Shown one piece after another: positions 43,618-52,393 of a DNA stretch of 64,000 nucleotides (position 1 is the first letter of the stretch; every line of letters begins with the position of its first letter). The notes beneath the pieces were generated by a model. The model did no database searches, was not told the DNA's origin, and saw only the letters and a list, made by a program, of their open reading frames with translations. The stretch is from the NCBI RefSeq assembly GCF_014646675.1, contig NZ_BMNS01000001.1, positions 428,212-492,211 of the forward strand. Reading direction: 5' to 3'. Source of the stretch: Lutibacter litoralis (GTDB lineage Bacteria > Bacteroidota > Bacteroidia > Flavobacteriales > Flavobacteriaceae). A program made the translations under genes and the position numbers.

Positions 43618-44550
43618 TTAATATTCTTTTACCAATAACCAAGCGTCTTTAGAAATGGTTCTTTTGATGTTGTTTAAAGTATTTATGGCTTCATTTTTAG
43701 AATTGCTACTTGCATAAGAAACTTGTGTTAAATTCCATTTATTAACACCTAAAATTTTAGCATTATATCCTTTTTCAACCAACTCGTTTAGTTTTTTTTC
43801 TGCATTTAAAGGTTCTCTAAATGCCCCAGCAATAATATGGTAATTATAGGTTTGTTTGGTAACATTTAAGGTAATTGCAGGCAGCGGATTAGCTATTACA
43901 AAAGTCGCTTCTTGTATGGTTTTTTCAACTTGTTGTTGTTGCTGTTCGGATTCGGCAACTAAATTATTGTATTCAGTTTTTTGGTATTCATTCCAACCAA
44001 GTGTTCCTAAAGCAAAAAGAATAGCAGCACTTGCGGCATATTTAATAAAAGCAGGTGTTTTTCTAGTACTTTCTTTTGTTGGTAAAACAGGAGCAATAGT
44101 TTCTAATTGTTTTACTTTTTGCTTGTATTCTATACGTTTTATGGCTGGTGAATTGTAATTATTTAATCCAAAAGATGAAGTTAAATAATTTATGGTATTA
44201 GCAGGTTCAAAAATATAGTTACCATTACTGTTTATAGAAAAAGTTCCAATATTTTCAATTGAAAGCGCTTCATTTTTTAAAATATTTTCCCAAGATTCAA
44301 CTTCTTTATAAATATTATCAAGCGCCTTTGAATAGGAAATATTTTCGGATGAAGCAATATAATTTGCCAATAAACCATCGTTATTTTGCAAATTCGCATT
44401 AAAAGTTAGTTGCTTTGAAGGCGCATAAAATGTATGTGTAAAATGGTTCACTTTTGCTGAAATTTCGTTAGTTACAAAACCTCCAAAATTTGGAACAATT
44501 ACACATTCGTACCTGTATAATAAATCGCTTATGTATGTTGCTAATGTCAT
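43618..44550 (-). CDS. HU-CCDC81-like and SPOR domain membrane protein
   Basis: 310 residues. The N-terminal 120 residues resemble the HU-like domain pair of Bacteroidota (ISDLLYRYECVIVPNFGGFVTNE, then IENIGTFSINSNGNYIFEP). One membrane helix about 168-185 (FIKYAASAAILFALGTLGW), a Gln-rich linker, and a C-terminal SPOR domain (YHIIAGAFREPLNAEKKLNELVEKGYNAKILG). SPOR domains bind denuded peptidoglycan glycan at division sites; the HU-like part would be in the cytoplasm. A link between chromosome or DNA and the cell-division wall is conceivable (inference). Confidence 0.85.
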   Translation of the reverse strand: MTLATYISDLLYRYECVIVPNFGGFVTNEISAKVNHFTHTFYAPSKQLTFNANLQNNDGLLANYIASSENISYSKALDNIYKEVESWENILKNEALSIENIGTFSINSNGNYIFEPANTINYLTSSFGLNNYNSPAIKRIEYKQKVKQLETIAPVLPTKESTRKTPAFIKYAASAAILFALGTLGWNEYQKTEYNNLVAESEQQQQQVEKTIQEATFVIANPLPAITLNVTKQTYNYHIIAGAFREPLNAEKKLNELVEKGYNAKILGVNKWNLTQVSYASSNSKNEAINTLNNIKRTISKDAWLLVKEY

Positions 44551-44646
44551 TAAAACAAATATAACGGAAAACTGTTCTAAAAATATAAGGAAAGACTAAT
44601 TTTTATTAACAATAATTTTATATATTGAATTTCAAATTGTTAAAAG

Positions 44647-45750
44647 ATGCTCGAAGAAGATTTATTGTATATTTTAGCCTTACAACGTGTAAAAGGAATA
44701 GGAGATATTAATGCAAAAAAGTTAATATCTCACTGTGGAAGCGCAAAAAATGTGCTAAAAGAGAAGCGGCACGTTCTTCAAAAAATTAATGGAATAGGTG
44801 CTTTTACGTTGCAACATTTATTTGATAAAGGAAATTTAAAGGAAGCAGAAATTGAGCTGACTTACATTCAAAAAAATGATATTGAAACGTTTTATTTTGA
44901 AGATAAAAACTATCCTGATAAGTTAAAACATTGTATTGATGCTCCAATTTTAATTTTTAAAGAAGGAAATTTTAACCTCGCAAAACAACCAATAATTAGC
45001 ATTGTTGGTACGCGAAAAATTACAAGCTACGGACGCGATTTTTGCGAAAAATTAATTTCAGAATTAAAACCATACAATCCAATAATTGTAAGTGGTTTTG
45101 CTTATGGGGTGGATATTTGTGCACATAAAGCTGCTCTAAAAAACGAATTGCAAACTATTGCAGTATTGGCGCATGGTTTTGAAGAAATGTATCCGAAATC
45201 TCATAAAAAATATGTTGCTGAAATCAATAAAAATGGTGGTTTTATTACCGATTTTTGGCATAACGATGCATTACAACGTGAAAATTTTTTAAAAAGAAAT
45301 AGAATTGTAGCAGGTATTTCTGAAGCTACAATTATTATCGAATCTGCCGAAAAAGGTGGTTCTTTAGTAACTGCCGATATTGCAAATTCTTATAGTAGAG
45401 ATGTTTTTGCTGTTCCTGGTAGAAGTACTGATAATTTTAGTAAAGGATGCAACGATTTAATTAAAAGAAATAAAGCCGCTATTTTAACTTCTGCAAAAGA
45501 TTTGGTTGAAATGTTAAATTGGGATCTTGAAACTAAAAAAGAAAGAGCAATACAAAAACAGTTGTTTGTAGATTTAGATGAAACTGAACAGCAGGTTTAC
45601 GATTTTTTACTTAAGGATGGAAAAGAACTGTTAGATATTATTTCGTTGAGTTGTAAGTTACCAGTTTATAAAACAATTACCATTTTATTTAACCTTGAAA
45701 TGAAAGGTGTTGTAAAACCATTGCCAGGAAAAATGTTCGAAGCTATTTAA
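44647..45750 (+). CDS. dprA: DNA-processing protein
   Basis: 367 residues. It loads RecA onto incoming single-stranded DNA in natural transformation. N-terminal HhH/SAM-like part (RVKGIGDINAKKLI), Rossmann core with ISIVGTRKITSYGRDFCEKL, VSGFAYGVDICAHKAAL, GGSLVTADIANSYSRDVFAVPG, and a C-terminal winged-helix DprA extension. Many species without known competence carry it. It starts 96 bp from a divergent SPOR-protein gene. Confidence 0.96.
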   Translation: MLEEDLLYILALQRVKGIGDINAKKLISHCGSAKNVLKEKRHVLQKINGIGAFTLQHLFDKGNLKEAEIELTYIQKNDIETFYFEDKNYPDKLKHCIDAPILIFKEGNFNLAKQPIISIVGTRKITSYGRDFCEKLISELKPYNPIIVSGFAYGVDICAHKAALKNELQTIAVLAHGFEEMYPKSHKKYVAEINKNGGFITDFWHNDALQRENFLKRNRIVAGISEATIIIESAEKGGSLVTADIANSYSRDVFAVPGRSTDNFSKGCNDLIKRNKAAILTSAKDLVEMLNWDLETKKERAIQKQLFVDLDETEQQVYDFLLKDGKELLDIISLSCKLPVYKTITILFNLEMKGVVKPLPGKMFEAI

Positions 45751-45796
45751 CAATTTCTTTAGTTATAATTATAAATAGTATTCCTTCAATAATCCT

Positions 45797-45805
45797 TATT
45801 TTTGC
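45797..45805 (+). promoter_or_regulatory. -7 promoter element of the HAD phosphatase gene
   Basis: TATTTTTGC matches TAnnTTTGC, 16 bp before the ATG at 45822. No TTG at the -33 distance. Confidence 0.45.
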
Positions 45806-45821
45806 CGCTTATAAAATTACA

Positions 45822-46418
45822 ATGATTAAAATACCAAAAAACGTAAAAGGACTTATTTTTGATTTAGACGGAACCATTGCAAACACCATGCAAAACCATT
45901 TTTTATCTTGGAGAGAAGCAGTATCACCTTTCGGAATAGATTTTAGTGCAGAATTGTTTAAATCTTTAACAGGAAAACCTAGAGAAGCAACAATTTTAAA
46001 ACTAAACGAACAATTTGGAACTAATATGGATCCTGCTACTGTTGGAAAAGTAAAAGGAGATACTTTTAAAAAAATGGTACATCAAACACAAGAAATTTCT
46101 ATTGTAGCAGATGTTGTTAGAAAATACCACAATATTTTACCAATGTCTATTGGAACAGGAAGTACCAGAAATGGTGCTAAAAAAACATTAGAAGTTATTG
46201 AAATGTCTCATTTTTTTGAGATTGTAATTACTGCAAATGATATTGAAAATCCGAAACCACATCCAGAAACTTTTTTAAAATGTGCAGCATTGATGGAAAT
46301 TAACCCTACAGATTGTATTGTTTTTGAAGATGGGATTTTAGGTATGCAAGCCGCAGAAACTGCTGGGATGCAAGTTGTTGATGTTAACGAGTATTTTGAA
46401 ATGGAGTTTACAGTTTAG
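45822..46418 (+). CDS. HAD-family phosphatase / beta-phosphoglucomutase-like
   Basis: 198 residues. Nucleophile motif GLIFDLDGTIANTMQ, motif II GTGSTRNGAKKTL, motif III PKPHPETFLKCA, motif IV VFEDGILGMQAAETAGM. The helical cap between motif I and II is of the small PGM-like type. Likely hydrolyses small sugar phosphates; the exact substrate is not predictable. Its TAG stop overlaps by 4 bp the stop of the convergent FAD protein gene (46415-46418). Confidence 0.9.
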   Translation: MIKIPKNVKGLIFDLDGTIANTMQNHFLSWREAVSPFGIDFSAELFKSLTGKPREATILKLNEQFGTNMDPATVGKVKGDTFKKMVHQTQEISIVADVVRKYHNILPMSIGTGSTRNGAKKTLEVIEMSHFFEIVITANDIENPKPHPETFLKCAALMEINPTDCIVFEDGILGMQAAETAGMQVVDVNEYFEMEFTV

Positions 46419-47977
46419 TTTTTGAAAGCCGCAATAGCAGCTTCAGCACAGCGTTCACCGTCCATTGCAGCAGAAACAATACCGCCAGCATAACCACCAC
46501 CTTCTCCACAAGGAAATAATCCTTGTAATTCAGGATGTTCTAAAGTTTCTTTTCTTGGTATATTTACTGGAGATGAAGTTCTGGATTCTACACCAATTAC
46601 ATTAGCTTCAGCTGTATAATAACCGTGCATTTTTCTGCCGAATTCAGCAAAACCTTTGCGTAATCTACCTCCAATTTGTTTTGGTAAAATAGAATGTAAA
46701 GTAGTCGATTTTAATTCAGGTTGATAAGAAGTTGGATTTAAAGTATCAGATAATCTTCCTTCAACAAAATCTGTTAAACGTTGTGCTGGAGCAGCTTGTG
46801 TTTTTCCACCAGCAACCCACGCCAATTTTTCTAAATCTTTTTGAAATTCGAGCCCTTTTAATTCTCCAAATTGTTCGTATTTGTATAAATCTTTTTCAGC
46901 ATTAATTTCAACAACAATCCCTGAATTTGCAAATAAATTATTTCTTTTAGATGGCGACATACCGTTTACTACAACTTCGCCATTTGCAGTTGCTGCTGGT
47001 ACAATAAATCCACCCGGACACATACAAAATGAATACACGCCTCTACCATTTACCTGATGTACCAAGCTGTAAGAAGCTGCTGGTAATAATTCATCTCTTT
47101 TTCCCTTGCAATGGTATTGAATTGAATCAATAATTTCTTGAGGATGTTCTACACGAACTCCCATTGCAAATGACTTAGATTTTATAGCAATATCTTTTCT
47201 TTTTAGTAAATAATAAATATCTCTGGCTGAATGTCCTGTTGCTAAAATTACAGCATTTACATCCATTTCATTACCATTTTGCAGTTGAATGGCTTTTAAT
47301 TTATTCTCTTTTATGGTAAAATCTACAACACGGCTTTCAAAATGAATTTCGCCACCATGTTTTAAAATAGTTTCTCTAATATTTTTTACAACTTTCGGTA
47401 ATTTGTTGGTTCCAATATGCGGATGTGCATCTACTAAAATTTGATCTGTTGCTCCGTGATATACAAGATTTTCAAAAATTCTTCTAACATCGCCACGTTT
47501 TAAACTTCGGGTGTATAATTTTCCGTCGGAATAGGTTCCTGCACCGCCTTCACCAAAACAGTAATTAGAATCTTCATCAACAATATGAAACTGATTAATA
47601 GCGCGTAAATCGCGTCTTCTGTCACGTACATTTTTTCCACGTTCTAAAACAATAGGTTTAAAACCTAATTCTATACAGCGCAAAGCAGCGTACATTCCAG
47701 CAGGACCAAAACCAATTATATGAATTTCTTTTGCTGAAGAAACATCTTTATAATTAAAAGTATATTCTGAAGTTTCTGGCTGCGGCTCATTAATATAAAC
47801 AGCTAATTTATAATTAAAGATAATTGCAGCTTTTCTGGCGTCAATAGATTTCCGCAATACTTTTACTGAATTAATAGTTTTGCTATCAATTTTTAGTTGT
47901 TGCGCAGCCTTTATCTTTAGAATACCTTCTTTATTGGTTTCTTTAATTGGCACTCTAATTTGAATCTCTTTTACCAT
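46415..47977 (-). CDS. FAD-dependent oxidoreductase of unknown substrate (COG2509-like)
   Basis: 520 residues. N-terminal about 80 residues are a small alpha/beta domain (RVPIKETNKEGILKIKAAQQL). The FAD loop is IIGFGPAGMYAALRCIELGFKP, followed by LERGKNVRDRRRDLR, CFGEGGAGTYSDGKLYTR, VILATGHSARDIYYLLKR, CMCPGGFIVPAATANGEVVVNGM and C-terminal PCGEGGGYAGGIVSAAMDGERCAEA. This is a widespread family often labelled FAD-dependent dehydrogenase; no function is established. Cytoplasmic, no signal. Confidence 0.88.
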   Translation of the reverse strand: MVKEIQIRVPIKETNKEGILKIKAAQQLKIDSKTINSVKVLRKSIDARKAAIIFNYKLAVYINEPQPETSEYTFNYKDVSSAKEIHIIGFGPAGMYAALRCIELGFKPIVLERGKNVRDRRRDLRAINQFHIVDEDSNYCFGEGGAGTYSDGKLYTRSLKRGDVRRIFENLVYHGATDQILVDAHPHIGTNKLPKVVKNIRETILKHGGEIHFESRVVDFTIKENKLKAIQLQNGNEMDVNAVILATGHSARDIYYLLKRKDIAIKSKSFAMGVRVEHPQEIIDSIQYHCKGKRDELLPAASYSLVHQVNGRGVYSFCMCPGGFIVPAATANGEVVVNGMSPSKRNNLFANSGIVVEINAEKDLYKYEQFGELKGLEFQKDLEKLAWVAGGKTQAAPAQRLTDFVEGRLSDTLNPTSYQPELKSTTLHSILPKQIGGRLRKGFAEFGRKMHGYYTAEANVIGVESRTSSPVNIPRKETLEHPELQGLFPCGEGGGYAGGIVSAAMDGERCAEAAIAAFKN

Positions 47978-48072
47978 TGTGGCAAAATTAGGTAAAATTA
48001 AAAGAACTATGAACTCAGGTTTTTGACTTTAAACTTGCAGGAAAATCAGGTCAATTGATTTTTGATAAAAAA

Positions 48073-51000
48073 TCACTTTCTAATCAAACTAAAATGCCCT
48101 TGTTTGTTGCGAATTTTTCCAGTTTTATCTTTTAATTCAACAGTAAACCAATAGTCTGTTGACGGTAATTCCTTGCCATTGTATAAACCATTCCATCCTT
48201 CAATAGTTGGATTTATTTGTGCTACTAATTTTCCATATCTATCAAAAATATTAAGTGTAGAAGTTGGATAAAAATCGCTACTTATTCCAATAATATTCCA
48301 AGTATCATTATAACCATCGTTATTTGGAGTAAAGAATTTAGGGTAGCCAATTATTGAAATTTCTAAAGAAGCAGTTCCGCAATTATCAGTATCTCTTACA
48401 TACAATGTATGAATTCCTGCTGGAACATCATCAAAAAATGGTGTATTTTGAAAAGGTCCAAATTCATCATTTAAAGAATATTCATAATCATCATCGCCTA
48501 AATTGTTATTGGCATCATTTATTGTTATTGAATTATTGCTGGAATCATCAACAATAATTACGTCGTCTAAATCAATAGTTGCAACATCAGATTTTTCAAC
48601 AAAGATTGTGCGAGGTAAGGATTCACAACCAAGATTAGAGGTGGCAATAACTATAAAAAAACCTCCTTCATAAGTAGGATATGAAGCCTGATTACTTAAA
48701 AGAGTTCCTTTATCATTAAACCATTGATACGTATAATTATCCTCTGGATTTATAGGTTCTAAAACTGTTGGTGGCGTATTTAAACACAGTATTTGTTCGG
48801 GAATAACTTCGAAACTCGGTAACGGATTTACAACAAAATTTAAGTTTGTTGAAACGCTGCAGGCCTTATTTAGAGGGTTTTGTATAATAACTGTTACAGT
48901 TTGTGATGCTGTAAAAAATGGATTCGGTAAAGGACTAGGTAAAGGATTGTTATCTGCATCAAAATAAAAAACTTCCATATTAATTTGTCCTCCTAATAAA
49001 CTTGTTTCTATGTTTGAAGTATTAAAATATGAAAATCCATCTGTGGTATCTTCACCATCATCGCAAAGCGGTTCTATTGTTACAGGATACAATTCTGGCG
49101 CATCATCAACAATAAATTCCAAAGTTGTTTCATCAAAACAAGCTGGATTTATGGTAGAATTATTGTTTTCAACTTTTATTGTAATTGTTTGACTTTTTGT
49201 TAAAAACGGATTTGGTAACGGACTGGGCAAAACATTTCCTTGTTCATCGAAATAACTAATTGTAATATCGGTTTGTTCGTTTCTAATTGTTGATTCTATT
49301 GCTGAAACATCAAAAGGGAATAATCCATCTTGGTCATCATCACATTGACGTTCAATAGTTACTGGATTTGCAACTGGAAGCTGTTCAACATGTAAAGTTA
49401 TAACGTGATTTAAACCTAAACAAGCATTTACATCGTCACTATCAATTCTAATATATATTTTTTGTTCCCAAGGTGATGAATTTTTATAGTTTGAAATATT
49501 TGGAATTGCATTTATTTCGGACAATGCATCTTCTAAATTCTCAAAATAACTAATACGTACTTCTTGCGAAGAAAACACGGGTTTTGTAGCAATTAATTGC
49601 TGTGTTGCATCACTAAAATTAAAAAAAGTACGTCCATCTTGGTTGTTTGATGGCTGGTCTTCACACAAATAATAATCTAAATGAAAATCGCTTGGTATTT
49701 GAGTTGCACCCACTTTTAAATTAATTTTTGCAAAACGCTCACAACCATTTATGGTTTTAATTTTTACATAAACAGCACTGTTAATAACACTTGGGTTTTC
49801 ATAAGCAATTGGATTTTCAATTTTATCCAAATATGCTGAATCTCTATAAAATTCAAAAGTTTCATTTTGATAATTTTCTGAAATTAATTCATTGGCTTCA
49901 TTTAAGTTGAAAACACTAAAACCATCATTAGTTTCGTCGTTATCGCATTGTTCTAAAACTACTTCGGAAGCCTTTAGCATAGGCAATGGATTTACTTCAA
50001 TTTGAAAAGAACCAGTTACGCTACATTTGGTTAAATTTTTGTTTTCAATTTTGAAATAGATAGTTTGAGGACTACCAACAATTGTATTTTTATACTTTGA
50101 AGGATTTGTAATTTGGTTATTTAAACCTGTATCCGAATAATAATAAATTGTAAAATCATCGGTATTTTTTTCATTTAAAATGGAAGCTTTATTTTCGGTT
50201 AAATCAAAATATTCAATTCCATCTGTATCAGTTCCAAAAGAGTCGGAATCGCATGTTGTTATTTTAGGAATTATTTCTAAAGGAGTTGGAGTTTCGTATA
50301 AAACAGCTTTAATGGCTAGACGTTCCTCACTTTCACATGAATTTACTGTTTGAGAAGCGTAATATGTTGTATTATTAACTAATAATTCATTAGTATCTAT
50401 TGGTATAGTGCTTGTTTTAGTTTCGTACCATAAAATAGAATTTCCATTAATATTTAAATCACCTAAGGTTGCATTTTCAGTATCGCAAAAATATTGTTCT
50501 GGAAGCAATGTTGTTGGTTTCTCTACTTGAATAACAGTTAAAATTATGGGCGTTCTTTCGAGTGTTGTACATCCGTTTTCTGTTGCATCTACATAATAAG
50601 TAGTAGTTGTGGTTGCATTTGAAATGGTGTAATTAGGGCCAGTATTTAAAGAAAAACCACCTGTTTTTGTATTGTACCAATTTATAGTGCCAGAAGAGAC
50701 AGTTGCATTTAAAGTTGCAGAATTGTTTTTGCAAATAGTTGAGGGTGTTACAGAAGTAATTCTTGGGATTTCTTTTACTGTAGCAATTACTTCTGTTCTT
50801 TTTCCTTCTGTACAATTTCCATCTGATGACGCTAGTGCGTAAAACGAGGTTGTTGTTGAAATTGATTTTTTTAATATGTCACCACTTCCAACTGGAGTTG
50901 CACTAGTTGGTGTTTCAAACCAAAGTAGATGTCCGCTAGATGAAGTTGCTTTTAGCGTTACTTCTCCAGGACCGCAGCGTTCATCACCAATAGGATTTGA

Positions 51001-51945
51001 AATTTCAGCAACAGTTAAAGAAGTTTCATTATTTCCAAAATCAACAATTGGATCTCCGGGCATTCCACCGTATTCAACAATATAACCTGTAATGCTTGAG
51101 TTGGAATTTGGATAATCATTCCATTTTCCGTTATCATAAACGTGTAAGTAATTTTCTTCTCCTTGTATTCCAGCGTTTGGCCAATCATTTGGTTCATTTC
51201 CACTCCAATATTCAAATGGAGGGTTTATATCTGTACCGTTTGTTGTGCCATTAATACCACCAACCCAGAAGGTTTTTCCAGCCTCAGGACCCGTAACCCA
51301 TTTCCAAGTACCTTCAACAGCTTCGTCACTTCCACCTATCCAACCTTGTCCGGGAGCTTGTTCGCCTGAAAGTTGCGCTTCTTCTAAAGAAGTTATGGTA
51401 GCTAAATATCCTTTTAATCCATAATAATCTAATTTTTCAGCTGCTATTTTTGCATCTTTCCAAGTAATGCCAGTATCGCTAATGTATTCGTAATAGTGCC
51501 CAGTTGATGGTAAATAGTTTTTGTCATTAATTGTGAATGAGAACTTTTTTTCTCCTGAAACTGTGCTTGCGCTTGTAAAATAAACATCTTTGGCAGCGTT
51601 TATCAAATCAATCATAGCTTCATTTTTGGTTTCTGAAGAAGTAAGCGTTAATTTTCCTTCAGAAATATTGAAAGCGGAAGTTACTGGGTGATTTCCATTT
51701 AGTTTTAACCTATCTTGAGTACTAACATATCCTTCAGAAATTTGAATAAAAAGTTTAACAATTTCAACATCATTAGGGTTTGAAATATTAAATGAACTAA
51801 CTATTGGTTGTTCTGTATTTGGGCAAAAGAACGAATTTCCAACAGCTTCTATTTGTGGAGGCGCATCTGTTTGAGACCAACTTTTAGTGCCAAAAAAACA
51901 AAAGACAATAAAGAATGGTATAAAATTAAATATTTTAGAATGCAT
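48073..51945 (-). CDS. Giant surface protein: C-type lectin domain, Ig-like repeats, type B T9SS sorting domain
   Basis: 1290 residues from ATG 51945 (a TTG 8 codons upstream is less likely). Signal peptide FNFIPFFIVFCFFGTKSWSQ. A C-type lectin domain at about 150-295 carries WKDAKIAAEKL, GWIGGSDEAVEGTWKWVTG, the sugar/calcium motif EPND and WNDYP. Then several Ig/SprB-like beta repeats of about 85-100 residues, many with CD/D-rich turns (VTIERQCDDDQDGLFPFDVS, then VTIEPLCDDGEDTTDGFSYF). The C-terminal 85 residues, FFTPNNDGYNDTWNI to GHFSLIRK, are the gliding-motility-associated type B sorting domain. Probable adhesin or glycan-binding surface protein. Confidence 0.92.
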   Translation of the reverse strand: MHSKIFNFIPFFIVFCFFGTKSWSQTDAPPQIEAVGNSFFCPNTEQPIVSSFNISNPNDVEIVKLFIQISEGYVSTQDRLKLNGNHPVTSAFNISEGKLTLTSSETKNEAMIDLINAAKDVYFTSASTVSGEKKFSFTINDKNYLPSTGHYYEYISDTGITWKDAKIAAEKLDYYGLKGYLATITSLEEAQLSGEQAPGQGWIGGSDEAVEGTWKWVTGPEAGKTFWVGGINGTTNGTDINPPFEYWSGNEPNDWPNAGIQGEENYLHVYDNGKWNDYPNSNSSITGYIVEYGGMPGDPIVDFGNNETSLTVAEISNPIGDERCGPGEVTLKATSSSGHLLWFETPTSATPVGSGDILKKSISTTTSFYALASSDGNCTEGKRTEVIATVKEIPRITSVTPSTICKNNSATLNATVSSGTINWYNTKTGGFSLNTGPNYTISNATTTTTYYVDATENGCTTLERTPIILTVIQVEKPTTLLPEQYFCDTENATLGDLNINGNSILWYETKTSTIPIDTNELLVNNTTYYASQTVNSCESEERLAIKAVLYETPTPLEIIPKITTCDSDSFGTDTDGIEYFDLTENKASILNEKNTDDFTIYYYSDTGLNNQITNPSKYKNTIVGSPQTIYFKIENKNLTKCSVTGSFQIEVNPLPMLKASEVVLEQCDNDETNDGFSVFNLNEANELISENYQNETFEFYRDSAYLDKIENPIAYENPSVINSAVYVKIKTINGCERFAKINLKVGATQIPSDFHLDYYLCEDQPSNNQDGRTFFNFSDATQQLIATKPVFSSQEVRISYFENLEDALSEINAIPNISNYKNSSPWEQKIYIRIDSDDVNACLGLNHVITLHVEQLPVANPVTIERQCDDDQDGLFPFDVSAIESTIRNEQTDITISYFDEQGNVLPSPLPNPFLTKSQTITIKVENNNSTINPACFDETTLEFIVDDAPELYPVTIEPLCDDGEDTTDGFSYFNTSNIETSLLGGQINMEVFYFDADNNPLPSPLPNPFFTASQTVTVIIQNPLNKACSVSTNLNFVVNPLPSFEVIPEQILCLNTPPTVLEPINPEDNYTYQWFNDKGTLLSNQASYPTYEGGFFIVIATSNLGCESLPRTIFVEKSDVATIDLDDVIIVDDSSNNSITINDANNNLGDDDYEYSLNDEFGPFQNTPFFDDVPAGIHTLYVRDTDNCGTASLEISIIGYPKFFTPNNDGYNDTWNIIGISSDFYPTSTLNIFDRYGKLVAQINPTIEGWNGLYNGKELPSTDYWFTVELKDKTGKIRNKQGHFSLIRK

Positions 51946-52026
51946 CAACCTTGTATTAAAACTTTGCAATTGTAAAATAACAAATTAAATACCAAAAAGA
52001 GTCGATAATTTAGGTTGACTTTTTAA

Positions 52027-52314
52027 TTAAAAGTCAACAAAATTAAAAATTAAGATGCTAATTAAAACACTAATTGCTCCAAGAATCCAGTAAAGTTGTT
52101 GTTTCCTTTTTTCTTTTGCGGCTACTTTAACAATTTTTTGTTTAAAAGTGTTTAAATCACTTTTTGAAAGTTTAGGAATATTATAAGTTGTTTTTATGAT
52201 TTTGATTTTAGAATAATCGTTGCCACTTTTAAATTTTTTACGACGGGCATTTTTTAAAGCAGCATTTTGCTTTATTTTATTCACCATGTCATTTACATGA
52301 CCTCCAAAACTCAT
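52027..52314 (-). CDS. Small basic membrane protein of unknown function
   Basis: 95 residues: a basic N-terminal half (ALKNARRKKFKSGNDYSKIKIIK) and a C-terminal membrane helix (YWILGAISVLISILIFNFV), tail-anchored style with the bulk in the cytoplasm. No domain recognised. Preceded on its strand by the flotillin terminator and separated from the adhesin gene by 81 bp. Real gene status is supported by start, length and codon use; function unknown. Confidence 0.7.
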   Translation of the reverse strand: MSFGGHVNDMVNKIKQNAALKNARRKKFKSGNDYSKIKIIKTTYNIPKLSKSDLNTFKQKIVKVAAKEKRKQQLYWILGAISVLISILIFNFVDF

Positions 52315-52329
52315 ATGCTAAGCTAATTA

Positions 52330-52378
52330 AAAAAAGAGACTATATAGAAAGTTATATTTTCCAGATAGTCTCTTTTTT
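52330..52378 (-). terminator. Intrinsic terminator of the flotillin operon
   Basis: 14-bp perfect stem (AAAAAAGAGACTAT 52330-52343 / ATAGTCTCTTTTTT 52365-52378), 21-nt loop, just downstream of the flotillin stop on the minus strand and before the next gene. Confidence 0.88.
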
Positions 52379-52393
52379 ATATTTAAAAATTAA

